Shown here: in pieces, positions 21,698-28,660 of the stretch
Numbering within the stretch: position 1 is the first letter of the stretch
Layout of the letters: each line of letters starts with the position of its first letter
Source: a virus
Reading direction: 5' to 3' (one strand)
Virus record (IMG/VR): IMGVR_UViG_3300021974_000002
Coordinates: 1 to 32,961 of that record
Length of the DNA stretch: 32,961 nucleotides
Notes under the pieces: generated by a model
Told to the model about the DNA's origin: nothing
What the model saw: only the letters and a program-made list of their open reading frames with translations
The model's database searches: none
Made by a program: the position numbers and the translations under genes

Positions 21698-21723
21698 TCT
21701 TCACTCCCTGCCTATTCATAGGC
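21698..21723 (-). promoter_or_regulatory. Hairpin leader before the MazG-like gene
   Basis: GCCTA-TGAA-TAGGC on the minus strand (plus 21710-21723) overlaps the upstream stop codon and is followed directly by AGGGAG, then six bases and ATG. It is the same arrangement as at 4852-4878 with a different sequence. Confidence 0.5.
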
Positions 21724-22041
21724 CGCTCGAACGTTGACATGACATTTCGGTAACGCAACCCGAATTCTGCGATCCACGACCTCCAGAGCGTCGCGCGCGT
21801 CATAACGCCTCGGAACGATCAACGTCGCAGTCAGCACGTACCCGTCACGACGCATACGCACAGAGCGGCACACGTCGCACGAGTCGAACGCCAGAGCAGC
21901 AATGGTCGGAAACAGCCCCGACGGCATCAACGGCATCGCATCGCGGCTGTACGCAACGCCTGTTGGCTCCACAGCGTTGCGCGAAAAGACAGCAACGCCA
22001 ACGCCAACAGCCAAACACAAAATCAGAACGATCATATACAT
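21712..22041 (-). CDS. Membrane-anchored small protein
   Basis: 109 residues from ATG at 22041. The first 20 residues (MIVLILCLAVGVGVAVF) form a strongly hydrophobic anchor or uncleaved signal. The rest is soluble with CDVC and basic RRDGYVL, VPRRYDAR, then VALPKCHVN. The topology suggests a type II membrane protein with a periplasmic domain that contains two Cys. Possible roles include a pinholin, spanin-like partner or membrane regulator; none can be chosen. Not in a known family. Confidence 0.55.
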   Translation of the reverse strand: MYMIVLILCLAVGVGVAVFSRNAVEPTGVAYSRDAMPLMPSGLFPTIAALAFDSCDVCRSVRMRRDGYVLTATLIVPRRYDARDALEVVDRRIRVALPKCHVNVRAAYE

Positions 22042-22043
22042 GA

Positions 22044-22334
22044 TCAAACCGATTTGATTGTGATGACCACAGGAACACCAATCTTCACATGTCGCATCAA
22101 GAACGTCACAGATTCGTCGTCGCCATTGCGCTCGTCCGATACATGGACGAGCACGCCATCACTCACCAACGAACGCACTCCAGCAACTGCCGTATACTCG
22201 ATGGCATCGCCGAACATGTCGCGCATTATTGATGATGTCACATCCACATTGATGCTCCCGCCATCGTTTGAAACCAGTACGGTCAACGCATAGACACTCA
22301 ACACCGCGCGTATGATGTCAGATACAACCATCAT
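22044..22334 (-). CDS. Small protein, unknown
   Basis: 96 residues from ATG at 22334 (an immediately following ATG is also possible), with GAGTAGG just upstream. Front helix SDIIRAVLSVYALTVLVS, then strands with acidic loops (DVTSSIMRDMFGD, VLVHVSDERNGDDESVTFLM). The first helix might lie in or on a membrane. Not recognised. Stop directly precedes the gene at 22041. Confidence 0.5.
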   Translation of the reverse strand: MMVVSDIIRAVLSVYALTVLVSNDGGSINVDVTSSIMRDMFGDAIEYTAVAGVRSLVSDGVLVHVSDERNGDDESVTFLMRHVKIGVPVVITIKSV

Positions 22335-22335
22335 C

Positions 22336-22629
22336 CTACTCGCCAACAGTGATTGTTGTTGTTCCATCTTCATTCCTCATTGTCTGAATTGTGATGTCCC
22401 CAGTGATCAACATATCAAACGCCATAGTCGAGAACGTTAGTTCGCCATCGCTTCCTGCCGCCAAGGCTGCAATGATACCAAGAACAGCTCTATGTGACAG
22501 ATCCACCTCATGATGAGACTTTGCGATCCGGTTGAGCAACTCGGTTTGTTTGCGCATCGCACGCTCAAGCCAGTTGATCTTCTTTCGTTGCTTCGCGAGT
22601 TTTACGCGTAGACGCTTCTCAGTGCTCAT
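22336..22629 (-). CDS. Small protein with a basic coiled-coil front
   Basis: 97 residues. Residues about 5-37 are very basic and helical (LRVKLAKQRKKINWLERAMRKQTE). The middle is a hydrophobic helix (AVLGIIAALAAGSDGE) and the C-terminus beta (TITVGE). The start overlaps the previous stop (ATGA). The basic coiled coil could bind DNA or a partner. Not recognised. Confidence 0.5.
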   Translation of the reverse strand: MSTEKRLRVKLAKQRKKINWLERAMRKQTELLNRIAKSHHEVDLSHRAVLGIIAALAAGSDGELTFSTMAFDMLITGDITIQTMRNEDGTTTITVGE

Positions 22630-22931
22630 TGCATCTCATCCAGAAGTCGCAGAGCCAAAATCGCCTCGTCTGCCGCGTTGAGAATCTCGTCATCATCCCC
22701 ATCAATGGCGACTTTTGCAAGCTTCCTCAATGCCGAGACAATGCCAACAGTTTGCGAGATACCAACAAAACGCATGCACAGAAGCGCTGCGCGCAGCGCC
22801 TTTGCTTCGCTGATGTTGTATGGGTTCGGGTTGCCTTCGTTATCTTCGGCATCTTCAATCTGAATCTCAAGGTATTGAAGCCGTCTTTCAAGTGTCCCGA
22901 TGTGGGCAGTCATTTTTTTGATGTATTTCAT
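22626..22931 (-). CDS. Small helical coiled-coil protein
   Basis: 101 residues. Front helix TLERRLQYLEIQIEDAED, a polar loop (NEGNPNPYN), and helices ISEAKALRAALLCMRFV and a further one (DEILNAADEAILALRLL). TAA of the upstream gene directly precedes the ATG. It is a helical protein, perhaps a partner of the next gene. No family recognised. Confidence 0.5.
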   Translation of the reverse strand: MKYIKKMTAHIGTLERRLQYLEIQIEDAEDNEGNPNPYNISEAKALRAALLCMRFVGISQTVGIVSALRKLAKVAIDGDDDEILNAADEAILALRLLDEMQ

Positions 22932-23228
22932 TTATTCCTCGTCGTCTGGGTCTATGTATTCACTCGCCCCGATGATTGGCATAAGCTCGGGAGTAACGCC
23001 GCCAATATGTCTTCTCAGGGTAAAGGGTTCATCAAGCACCCATCCAGTTCCGCAATAATATGACTCCATGTTGTGCTCGCCCAATGAAGATGTGACGTCA
23101 TCAACCATCTCAATTTCACCAGCAACAGCAGTGGCATGATCTGCCGAAGTTGCCTCCACACGAATCATCATAGTTATTGTCGCTGACCTCTTGACAACAT
23201 ACATCTTGACCTTCTCATCTTTTTCCAT
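22932..23228 (-). CDS. Small protein of unknown function
   Basis: 98 residues from ATG at 23228 (GGCGAAGAA upstream; the longer frame is unlikely). An opening strand pair (KMYVVKRSATITMMIRVEATSADHA) followed by a helix (VAGEIEMVDDVTSSLG) resembles ferredoxin-like folds such as PII-type or DUF-type stress proteins. It then has YYCGTGW and an acidic end (IDPDDEE). Not recognised. Confidence 0.5.
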   Translation of the reverse strand: MEKDEKVKMYVVKRSATITMMIRVEATSADHATAVAGEIEMVDDVTSSLGEHNMESYYCGTGWVLDEPFTLRRHIGGVTPELMPIIGASEYIDPDDEE

Positions 23229-23505
23229 TTCTTCGCCTTTCATTGAGCATGTCTGCAATGCTCAAAATCTCTTTGTCCCCTGCCATTTCACGCTCACGCA
23301 ACACGCCGAACAGCTCACCTATGCCTTGGTCCCTTGCGCGGTCCACGGCCATCATGATGGCTTCCAGGTCCGATTCAATGTGTGAATCCCATCGGTCTAG
23401 AAGGTCAGCAATCTGCGGTGTTGTGAGTTTGCCACCTTTGTTGTCTGTCAATGCGCGCACATAGGCCTTTCGTAGAATCTGCCAAACAGTTGATTCAATC
23501 GTCAT
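23215..23505 (-). CDS. Small protein of unknown function
   Basis: 96 residues from ATG at 23505, preceded by GGAGAA. Contains WQILRKAYVRALTDN, then PQIADLLDRWDSHIESDLEAIMMAVDRARDQ, helical and charged, and a polar C-terminus (IADMLNERRRNGKR). The end overlaps the next gene. Not recognised, with no catalytic motif. Confidence 0.5.
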   Translation of the reverse strand: MTIESTVWQILRKAYVRALTDNKGGKLTTPQIADLLDRWDSHIESDLEAIMMAVDRARDQGIGELFGVLREREMAGDKEILSIADMLNERRRNGKR

Positions 23506-24010
23506 TCGTTCTCCGTCTATAAAACCTCTGTCTCGACCCTGGCAGGCAATCCCACACCTCCAACGTTCTCGGGTTCGGATTCGCATCGAGCGTTGCCGAA
23601 CCGTAAGCCCTGGCGCCGTAACAGTGGGGCGCTATGCGCCCGTCAAGCGTGTCCGCAACGACTGCAAGCATAGCGCGCCAAAGCCGCAGAAACCGGCGCC
23701 AGGAACCGCCACGCCAATGCACTGGTCTTCTTCCGGATCTGTCCAGCTCGAAGATCCACCGGTTTCGCACATTGAACTCAGGCTTCACCGCGAACGAATA
23801 TGATCGGATAACACGTTCAACTGAGATTCCACGCCGCTCGGCAATGCTCATGTGAACCCATGCCATTGATACACACGTCGCAAGGTCGCGAACACCCGAC
23901 TCGCCAACGCACGATCGGGCCTGCCATAAAACCGCACTCTCACGCGCACGCGGCTGCGCAAGTGTACCAGCCGGCAACAGCACAATCGCCACAATCAATG
24001 CGACTTTCAT
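23495..24010 (-). CDS. Secreted protein, possible cell-wall hydrolase
   Basis: 171 residues from ATG at 24010. A signal peptide (VALIVAIVLLPAGTLAQ) should be cleaved near AQ-PR. The mature part opens with ESAVLWQARSCVGESG..DLATCVSMAWVH, then RGISVERVIRSYSFAVK and WIFELDRSG, HWRGGSWRRF.. and ends with a Cys/His-containing PHCYGARAYGS. The WxARxCVGE-type start and the HxxG...C..PG.RQRFYR end look like the SleB/transglycosylase-like enzymes of some phages and proteobacteria, in which a Glu (E in VGES) is catalytic, but the match is by pattern only. In this position it could be the endolysin or a lysis accessory. It overlaps neighbours (ATGA). Confidence 0.5.
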   Translation of the reverse strand: MKVALIVAIVLLPAGTLAQPRARESAVLWQARSCVGESGVRDLATCVSMAWVHMSIAERRGISVERVIRSYSFAVKPEFNVRNRWIFELDRSGRRPVHWRGGSWRRFLRLWRAMLAVVADTLDGRIAPHCYGARAYGSATLDANPNPRTLEVWDCLPGSRQRFYRRRTNDD

Positions 24011-24171
24011 GGATTCGCCGGATTCTGGAGCATGACGCCACACTCATGGCACCACCAACCGCAATATGGGTTCGGATCAAACGATTGACGTGTATCGTCA
24101 TTGCACGACCAACAGAAACGAACTTCATCCGCCCGCTTGTCGTCAATCGGTTCATCAAGATTCTCTGTCAC
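24007..24171 (-). CDS. Small zinc-finger protein
   Basis: 54 residues from the GTG at 24171, which overlaps the resolvase stop as GTGA and has GGAGTAGGAAA upstream. It contains CWSCNDD and, after ten residues, CGWWCHEC, so three to four Cys form a zinc finger. The upstream ATG at 24213 would overlap the resolvase by 46 bases and is less likely. Coupled on both sides. Function unknown. Confidence 0.55.
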   Translation of the reverse strand: MTENLDEPIDDKRADEVRFCWSCNDDTRQSFDPNPYCGWWCHECGVMLQNPANP

Positions 24172-24731
24172 TTTCCTACTCCATTCGTCATGAGCCAATA
24201 ACCCATGCACCAAGCATCAAGGATTCCTTGACGGTTGGCTTTGGTCCTTTGTGCTGGACCACGCAACCACGTCTCACCCTCATCGCCGAGCATGTTGGAA
24301 ACGTGCCTAACAGCCGCACGCTTGCCCCTGCCCTTACGTGGACCACCAACAGACGGCAACGCCCTTTGCCACATGGATGGGGCAACAATCACGATTCTGT
24401 TGATCTGCACAACTGCCATTGCGCTCCCGATGACGATCCCAGATGACATCGCAACACGAAGGGCTGATCGCGCACCCTTTCCGACAAACTGACCCTCAAC
24501 AATGAGCGTGTGAATGTCTCCAACGAGCGCCACATCTTTACGCAATCTGGACACACCCACAACACCACCAGAAACCGAAAACGTCCAATCTGGAATCGAA
24601 AGATCGTGTTTCCTCGGATTGTTCCACGCGAGCAATGCGCCATTGTTTCCTGGATCTGCCGCCACAAGTCGACCACCCATGTACTCCGGCAGTCGTCCTA
24701 GGCGTTTGTCTGCATACACCAAAACAGTCAT
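24168..24731 (-). CDS. RuvC-like Holliday-junction resolvase
   Basis: 187 residues with the RNase H-like catalytic set: D26 in AADPGNNGAL, E79 in IVEGQF and D172 in ILDAWCMG, plus a middle helix with VAMSSGIVIGSAM. This is the pattern of phage RuvC-type enzymes that cut four-way junctions during recombination and packaging. It lies next to Sak4-like and SSB-like genes, giving a complete recombination set with the nuclease at 28.7 kb. The N-terminal 20 residues precede the first motif and are polar. Confident at superfamily level. Confidence 0.8.
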   Translation of the reverse strand: MTVLVYADKRLGRLPEYMGGRLVAADPGNNGALLAWNNPRKHDLSIPDWTFSVSGGVVGVSRLRKDVALVGDIHTLIVEGQFVGKGARSALRVAMSSGIVIGSAMAVVQINRIVIVAPSMWQRALPSVGGPRKGRGKRAAVRHVSNMLGDEGETWLRGPAQRTKANRQGILDAWCMGYWLMTNGVGK

Positions 24732-25300
24732 AGGTCCAGCTGCTCCATGAACGTCAGATCATCCGCAACAGGGGCCGATTCTGTCCGACGTACACGCTCG
24801 CCACGTCGAAGATCATCAGACAACAACGCTCGATCCATGGTCGCGGAATAGGACATCGATCGCACATCAGATAGTTCGGTCAGAACGCCGCCACACCAAC
24901 CAAACTCTTCGCGCGCGAACTCCAAAAGTTCTGACGTTGATTCATCAATGCCAAGTCTGGCAAAAGTGCGCATGCTGTTCAAAACAATGCCCAAGGTTCC
25001 GGCGTTCCGCGCCTCACGACGTACAACGGCAGAACTCCACGCCGTGAACATGCCCAACTTGCGCGTCATCTCCGCGGTTCGCTTGCTGCGTTCCTTCGCG
25101 GCAAGTATTTCGTCATCATCGCCAATCATGACCGGTCGTTGTGGAAGTGAAAGCGGGCGAAACATTTCTTTGTTTCTTCGCACATACTCAGCCACAGCAA
25201 AATGCGCGTTATCGCGTTGAGATGAACCTGCGGATTTGTCCATGAGCACACCCACGATCTTTGTCCACATTCGCGCATGCGCCTGGTTGCTATTCTCCAT
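24728..25300 (-). CDS. Helical protein in the replication cluster, unknown
   Basis: 190 residues from ATG at 25300 (AAAGAGAG upstream). The frame upstream would overlap the replication-type gene. Mostly helical: KIVGVLMDKSAGSSQRD, AEYVRRNKEMFRP, ERSKRTAEMTRKLGMFTAW, then acidic tail (VADDLTFMEQLDL). No known motif. Its position between a replication-type protein and a resolvase fits a loader, helper or anti-recombination factor, but this is inference. Confidence 0.5.
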   Translation of the reverse strand: MENSNQAHARMWTKIVGVLMDKSAGSSQRDNAHFAVAEYVRRNKEMFRPLSLPQRPVMIGDDDEILAAKERSKRTAEMTRKLGMFTAWSSAVVRREARNAGTLGIVLNSMRTFARLGIDESTSELLEFAREEFGWCGGVLTELSDVRSMSYSATMDRALLSDDLRRGERVRRTESAPVADDLTFMEQLDL

Positions 25301-25925
25301 TTGAAAGCTCTCTTTGTATTTTCTCGTAGCGCTCGAAATCATCATCAGCGAGCGCGCGGCTTGCTTCCGCTTCGAGTTTTCGACGGATTGACGTGCTTGT
25401 CGACGTTGTTGTTCCCGATGCTGCCTCAATGTCGGCTGCGTCGCCAGAACGCATCATGAAATCTTCGAGCTTGCTTCCTGTTCTGAAGATCAACGAAATG
25501 TCGTTGTACGTCGTGCCTTGGTCATTTGAGCCCATGTGATACGTCGAACTTGCACAGCCATCAATCGCCATTTTCATTTGTGCGAGCGTGTAACCCTCAC
25601 GTGCGCGGGCACGAATCTTCACGCGTCGATCTGGTGTCAACTTTGCCGTTGGCCGGCCCATCGTCTCACGCCAATGGTTGAAAACCTCGCGCTCAATGCG
25701 AGTTATCTCCGTTCGTTTCCCGAGTGTCTTTGCCGGCGTTGCCGTTTGCACGTTGCCTAACAAATCGTCAATCACTCGCCGCAACTCAGCCGCAAGCGCC
25801 TTTTTCCCAAGGTCACCACGTGCAACTCCAAGGGTGATCTGTTGCAGATCAACCACGATTTCCATCCGCGTGCTTTTCTTCGAGCCAATAACCGCGCGCA
25901 TCTCCAACTGTTTGTTTTCGCACAT
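25290..25925 (-). CDS. Phage replication-initiation-type protein
   Basis: 211 residues. The N-terminal half is mixed alpha/beta. The C-terminal half carries VFNHWRETMGRPTAKLTPDRRVKIRAR, then EGYTLAQMKMAIDGC and a GSNDQGTTYNDISLIFRTGSKLEDFM segment, which is the conserved C-terminal region of phage replication organisers (often after an HTH domain, related to the O/DnaD-type family). It has the hairpin-AGAAAG leader with six-base spacing before the ATG (25925). It probably brings a helicase or primase to the origin. The window shows no helicase or polymerase, which should be elsewhere. Confidence 0.65.
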   Translation of the reverse strand: MCENKQLEMRAVIGSKKSTRMEIVVDLQQITLGVARGDLGKKALAAELRRVIDDLLGNVQTATPAKTLGKRTEITRIEREVFNHWRETMGRPTAKLTPDRRVKIRARAREGYTLAQMKMAIDGCASSTYHMGSNDQGTTYNDISLIFRTGSKLEDFMMRSGDAADIEAASGTTTSTSTSIRRKLEAEASRALADDDFERYEKIQRELSNGE

Positions 25926-25952
25926 TCTTCACTTTCTGCCCAAGGAAGGGGC
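25926..25952 (-). promoter_or_regulatory. Hairpin leader with AGAAAG
   Basis: GCCC-CTTCCTT-GGGC on the minus strand (plus 25938-25952), directly followed by AGAAAG and six bases (TGAAGA) before the ATG at 25925. Confidence 0.5.
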
Positions 25953-26050
25953 GTTGGTCCTGATCGCCGGAATCAAACCAGGCGTGCGCATCAGCATCAG
26001 GATGTCTCAATCACACTTCTTTGCGTGCTGCCCAGAACTGAGAATGTCAT

Positions 26051-26137
26051 TCAATGCGTCTGCGCGCAACGTGCGCAAACGAGTTCGCCTCTGCACTCAG
26101 ATCGCAATCCTGTGTGATCGCAGACAAAACAATCGGC
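26051..26137 (-). other. In-frame zinc-ribbon sequence without a start, behind the SSB-like stop
   Basis: After the TGA ending the SSB-like frame, the same frame continues for 28 codons to another TGA, with CFVC at codons 3-6 and CARC near the end plus a Cys between. It is a recognisable two-CxxC zinc ribbon but has no ATG, GTG or TTG. An alternative short frame (26047-26154, ATG at 26154) covers the same bases without Cys pairing. It could be a degraded gene, a start-less relic or read by stop-codon readthrough. Confidence 0.35.
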
Positions 26138-26704
26138 TCAAAACGGGATCTCATCGTCGCCAAAGTCATCTGTCGGAAACCCGTCGTCATCATACGCCGG
26201 TTCGCTGCGATCGTCCCGAAAGTTCTCCGGTGCGTCCTGCGCAACAACGCTCGCGCGCGCGACCTCCCATGCCTTCATGACCTCAATCTCTTCGCGCGAG
26301 CATTCGTTGCGTCCAAGGAAGATGCTCAAATCGTGATTCACGAACACGCGATCGCCTTTTCGGGTTGTCTTCTTCGTAACCTTTGCCTTGAATGCTGCGT
26401 TGAGGAACGCCGCTTTCATAGACTGTTGATTGTCAAAATCAATCGACATATCCAACCGGTTCATTGACCGTAGAAAATGGTAAATGACGTTTGCGGTTCC
26501 AGCCTTCTCAACATTTGTTGGGATGATCGTGAACACGGTTCGACCCTTCATTGGCCCAGCGAGAACGGAGAGCCGCAGCTTTACGAAATTCCATTCTCGC
26601 CGGCGTTCAAGCCATGTTGCTCCGAGTACGTAGGTGCCGCTGGGGATTGGCTCGGACCTGTCGATCTGCTTCTTTGGTTTGTGGCTCTTTGGGTTCCAAC
26701 TCAT
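26138..26704 (-). CDS. SSB-like / DUF669-type single-stranded DNA-binding protein
   Basis: 188 residues. A beta-rich core (GTYVLGATWLERRREWNFVKLRLSVLAG, then GRTVFTIIPTN) is like the DUF669/OB-type phage SSBs. It contains MKGR and lysine-rich parts (KAKVTKKTTRKGD) that would contact DNA. The last 20 residues are acidic and end DDEIPF, the tip that in SSBs recruits partner enzymes to single-stranded DNA. Its neighbour is the Sak4-like ATPase, so it likely acts with it in strand annealing or exchange. Start overlaps the ATPase stop (ATGA). Confidence 0.75.
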   Translation of the reverse strand: MSWNPKSHKPKKQIDRSEPIPSGTYVLGATWLERRREWNFVKLRLSVLAGPMKGRTVFTIIPTNVEKAGTANVIYHFLRSMNRLDMSIDFDNQQSMKAAFLNAAFKAKVTKKTTRKGDRVFVNHDLSIFLGRNECSREEIEVMKAWEVARASVVAQDAPENFRDDRSEPAYDDDGFPTDDFGDDEIPF

Positions 26705-27564
26705 TGCTCGCTCCAGTCGTCATCTTCTGACTTTGTTTTCTGTTTCTGTTGTTTTGTTGTTTGTTTGATTGTCGCATTGATTCGGTTGACCCAGCTTGTG
26801 AAGTCAGCGACCTCAACATCAGCAAGCGGGCGAAACGGCTTCACCTTCATCCATGAAGGGCCATTGGTCACGATCGAATATTCGAGTTCCCGGTTCTCTT
26901 CGTTGTCCTTCTTTTTCTTCACTGTGCGGCGCAGAATGCCCGCCACGTTTGTGCATGCCATGGCAATATCACCCAGTGCACGCATAGGCAACGCTGGCCC
27001 AAGTGATCGCACAGTAAGACCCGCTTCGTTCTCCGCGGTGCGGTCATCCAACAGACATAGGAAAACCACATTCACCGGAACGTCGCGGAACGCTCGAAAC
27101 AAGTTTGAGCAGCGTGTTCGAAGCGTTCCCCAATGTCGTTGTGTGAACGTTTCGAGCCCGTCTTTCCCGGTTTGCGACTCTGCGCTTGATGAGTTCAAAA
27201 CGTCTTGCCGGACGATCTCGCAAGCATCTGTCAAGCTGTCCAGAACGACTGTCTCCGGCCATTCACATTCAAGCACGGTTTGCCCGTCGGAGACAAAACG
27301 GAATGGCTGATCTTTCGAGCCATGAAGCGCGCGCACCGCTGCCCGATAATCACCAACCGACTCCATGACAATCATGTTTGGAACAGGCACACCAAGTTCG
27401 GCGGCCCGCTTTCGGATTGTGACGATCCCTTGCTGCTCGGAAAGCAGGATCAAAGGTTTTGGAGCGGTAACACCAAACGACGTCTTGCCGCTCCCGCTCT
27501 GACCCGAGATCAACACCTTCAGATGCGACTCACTTCCGTTATCTGATTCAATCAACTTTGCCAT
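26701..27564 (-). CDS. RecA-like ATPase, Sak4 type
   Basis: 287 residues from ATG at 27564. Walker A GQSGSGKTSF (21-30), a Walker B-like strand ETVVLDSLTD (104-113), and later RCSNLFRAF, VVFLCLLDD and GPALPMRALGDIAMACTN match the small RecA-like Sak4/UvsX-related ATPases of phage recombination. They act with an SSB, which is encoded next. The C-terminus is Gln/Lys-rich (KQTTKQQKQK). I chose this start because AGAAAG lies ten bases upstream after a strong hairpin; the upstream frame start (27624) has no such signal. Confidence 0.8.
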   Translation of the reverse strand: MAKLIESDNGSESHLKVLISGQSGSGKTSFGVTAPKPLILLSEQQGIVTIRKRAAELGVPVPNMIVMESVGDYRAAVRALHGSKDQPFRFVSDGQTVLECEWPETVVLDSLTDACEIVRQDVLNSSSAESQTGKDGLETFTQRHWGTLRTRCSNLFRAFRDVPVNVVFLCLLDDRTAENEAGLTVRSLGPALPMRALGDIAMACTNVAGILRRTVKKKKDNEENRELEYSIVTNGPSWMKVKPFRPLADVEVADFTSWVNRINATIKQTTKQQKQKTKSEDDDWSEQ

Positions 27565-27608
27565 TTCAATCTCACTTTCTGTCCGATTGGAGACATTTCT
27601 CATCGGAC
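27565..27608 (-). promoter_or_regulatory. Strong hairpin leader with AGAAAG
   Basis: On the minus strand GTCCGAT (plus 27602-27608) pairs with ATCGGAC (27581-27587) and an inner GAGA pairs with TCTC around an AATG loop, with only a two-base bulge. AGAAAG follows directly and ATG 27564 comes ten bases later. An 8-base palindrome TTGTACAA (27614-27621) lies just upstream and could be an operator core. Confidence 0.65.
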
Positions 27609-27633
27609 CTTGTTTGTACAACAACGCTGTGAC

Positions 27634-28335
27634 CTACTCCGCGTCAGCGTCAAACACCATTTCCAACTGACCCACATTCTGAATCAATCCCATGAACCGG
27701 CTCTCTGCCGCCTTCTTGTTTTCGAGCGCTTCTTTGCGCGCTTCAATCGCCTCCGCCTTGCGCTCGCACAACGTCTGCCATGCCATCTCTACGGCGTGTA
27801 GTTTGACGCTTGCGGCCTGAGTATCGTCAACCATGCGACCCTCTTCGATCGTCTCACGAAACGCAGCATCAGCAGCAGCAATGCTGATCTTTGTCTCGCT
27901 CACCGCTTCCTTGTATGCAGCTTCAGCGGTGAGCGCCTCCATATATGTCGTCAGAAGGCGATTCAAGACTTCCTTGTGATCAAACCGATCGCCGAACATT
28001 GCTCGAAACTCTTCAAGCACATCTTCATCAGGAACAATCTCGTTTGACTGGTCGTCTGATTGTCCATTACTTGGAGTGGCCACAAGGGAGATGCCGCGCT
28101 TGTTTGGCGACAGTTCGAACCCAAGATCGTGCAATGCTGCCGGCATATAATGCTTCTTTCGATGTGTCACGATGTGACGTGGTGAATCCAATCCGAAATC
28201 GGCTCGGGTTTCGCGGATTGCTGCGCGCACACGCGGCACAGATGTACCCGTAGCCTCTACAAGCCACACAGTATCCACACCTGGATTTTCGGCCACGAGA
28301 CGAACAACTGTCTCATTTAGTTCTGCTTTTTTCAT
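27634..28335 (-). CDS. Protein with an HTH-like front and a long coiled coil
   Basis: 233 residues. The front (NETVVRLVAENPGVDTVWLVEATGTSVPRVRAAIRE) reads like a winged helix-turn-helix, with TSVPRVRAAIRE as the recognition helix. The middle is polar. The last 100 residues form a long charged helix (KEAVSETKISIAAADAAFRE, ERKAEAIEARKEALENKKAAESR). Such a layout suits a DNA-binding protein that oligomerises through a coiled coil, perhaps for replication or regulation. No family recognised. It follows the broken gene at 28370 with a 34-base gap. Confidence 0.55.
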   Translation of the reverse strand: MKKAELNETVVRLVAENPGVDTVWLVEATGTSVPRVRAAIRETRADFGLDSPRHIVTHRKKHYMPAALHDLGFELSPNKRGISLVATPSNGQSDDQSNEIVPDEDVLEEFRAMFGDRFDHKEVLNRLLTTYMEALTAEAAYKEAVSETKISIAAADAAFRETIEEGRMVDDTQAASVKLHAVEMAWQTLCERKAEAIEARKEALENKKAAESRFMGLIQNVGQLEMVFDADAE

Positions 28336-28369
28336 TCTTTCATTCTTCTGTGTTCTATAATCTCAACGT

Positions 28370-28646
28370 CTAGAAAGCGTCGAATTCGTAGCCATGTATT
28401 GTTCGGTCCATCTGGTTCTCTGCATCATCGCAGGCATCATAAAATGACTCACCGCTTCCCACCCAACCCTGTACAAAACATTTCGCGTCAACGCTCTTGA
28501 CTCGTGCCAGGTATTCTTTACTGGGTAGAAAAACGACGAACCTGCCGCAATCGTCTTGTTCAACGGATACAGGTTGGGATCATTGGGGGAATGAGGTCGC
28601 GCAATCGTGGTCTGTTGTGCTCGGGGTGAATGTGATTTGTGGTCAT
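28370..28646 (-). pseudogene. Broken small gene carrying the 59-base inverted repeat
   Basis: A good ribosome-binding site (AAGGAAAAGACAGG) precedes ATG at 28646, but this frame ends after 28 codons, mostly inside the 59-base copy. Downstream, another frame encodes a normal-looking C-terminus (DCGRFVVFLPSKEYLARV, then GWVGSGESFYDACDDAENQ, ending GYEFDAF with TAG at 28370) but is closed by a TGA within the 59-base segment and has no usable start after it. I infer that the copy, or a rearrangement with it, disconnected the start from the body. A longer frame from 28779 runs through but has an unnatural composition. Confidence 0.55.
28572..28630 (+). repeat. Inverted 59-base copy of part of the MT-A70 gene
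   Basis: All 59 bases equal the reverse complement of 19444-19502. Because both loci are transcribed leftward, the transcripts are complementary over 59 bases. The coding sense of the copied piece is on the plus strand here, where it lacks a start. Confidence 0.95.
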
Positions 28647-28660
28647 CCTGTCTTTTCCTT

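Noticed and set aside
26477-27310. Long plus-strand frame across SSB-like and Sak4-like genes
   Set aside because: Antisense to two well supported genes; no RBS or motif.
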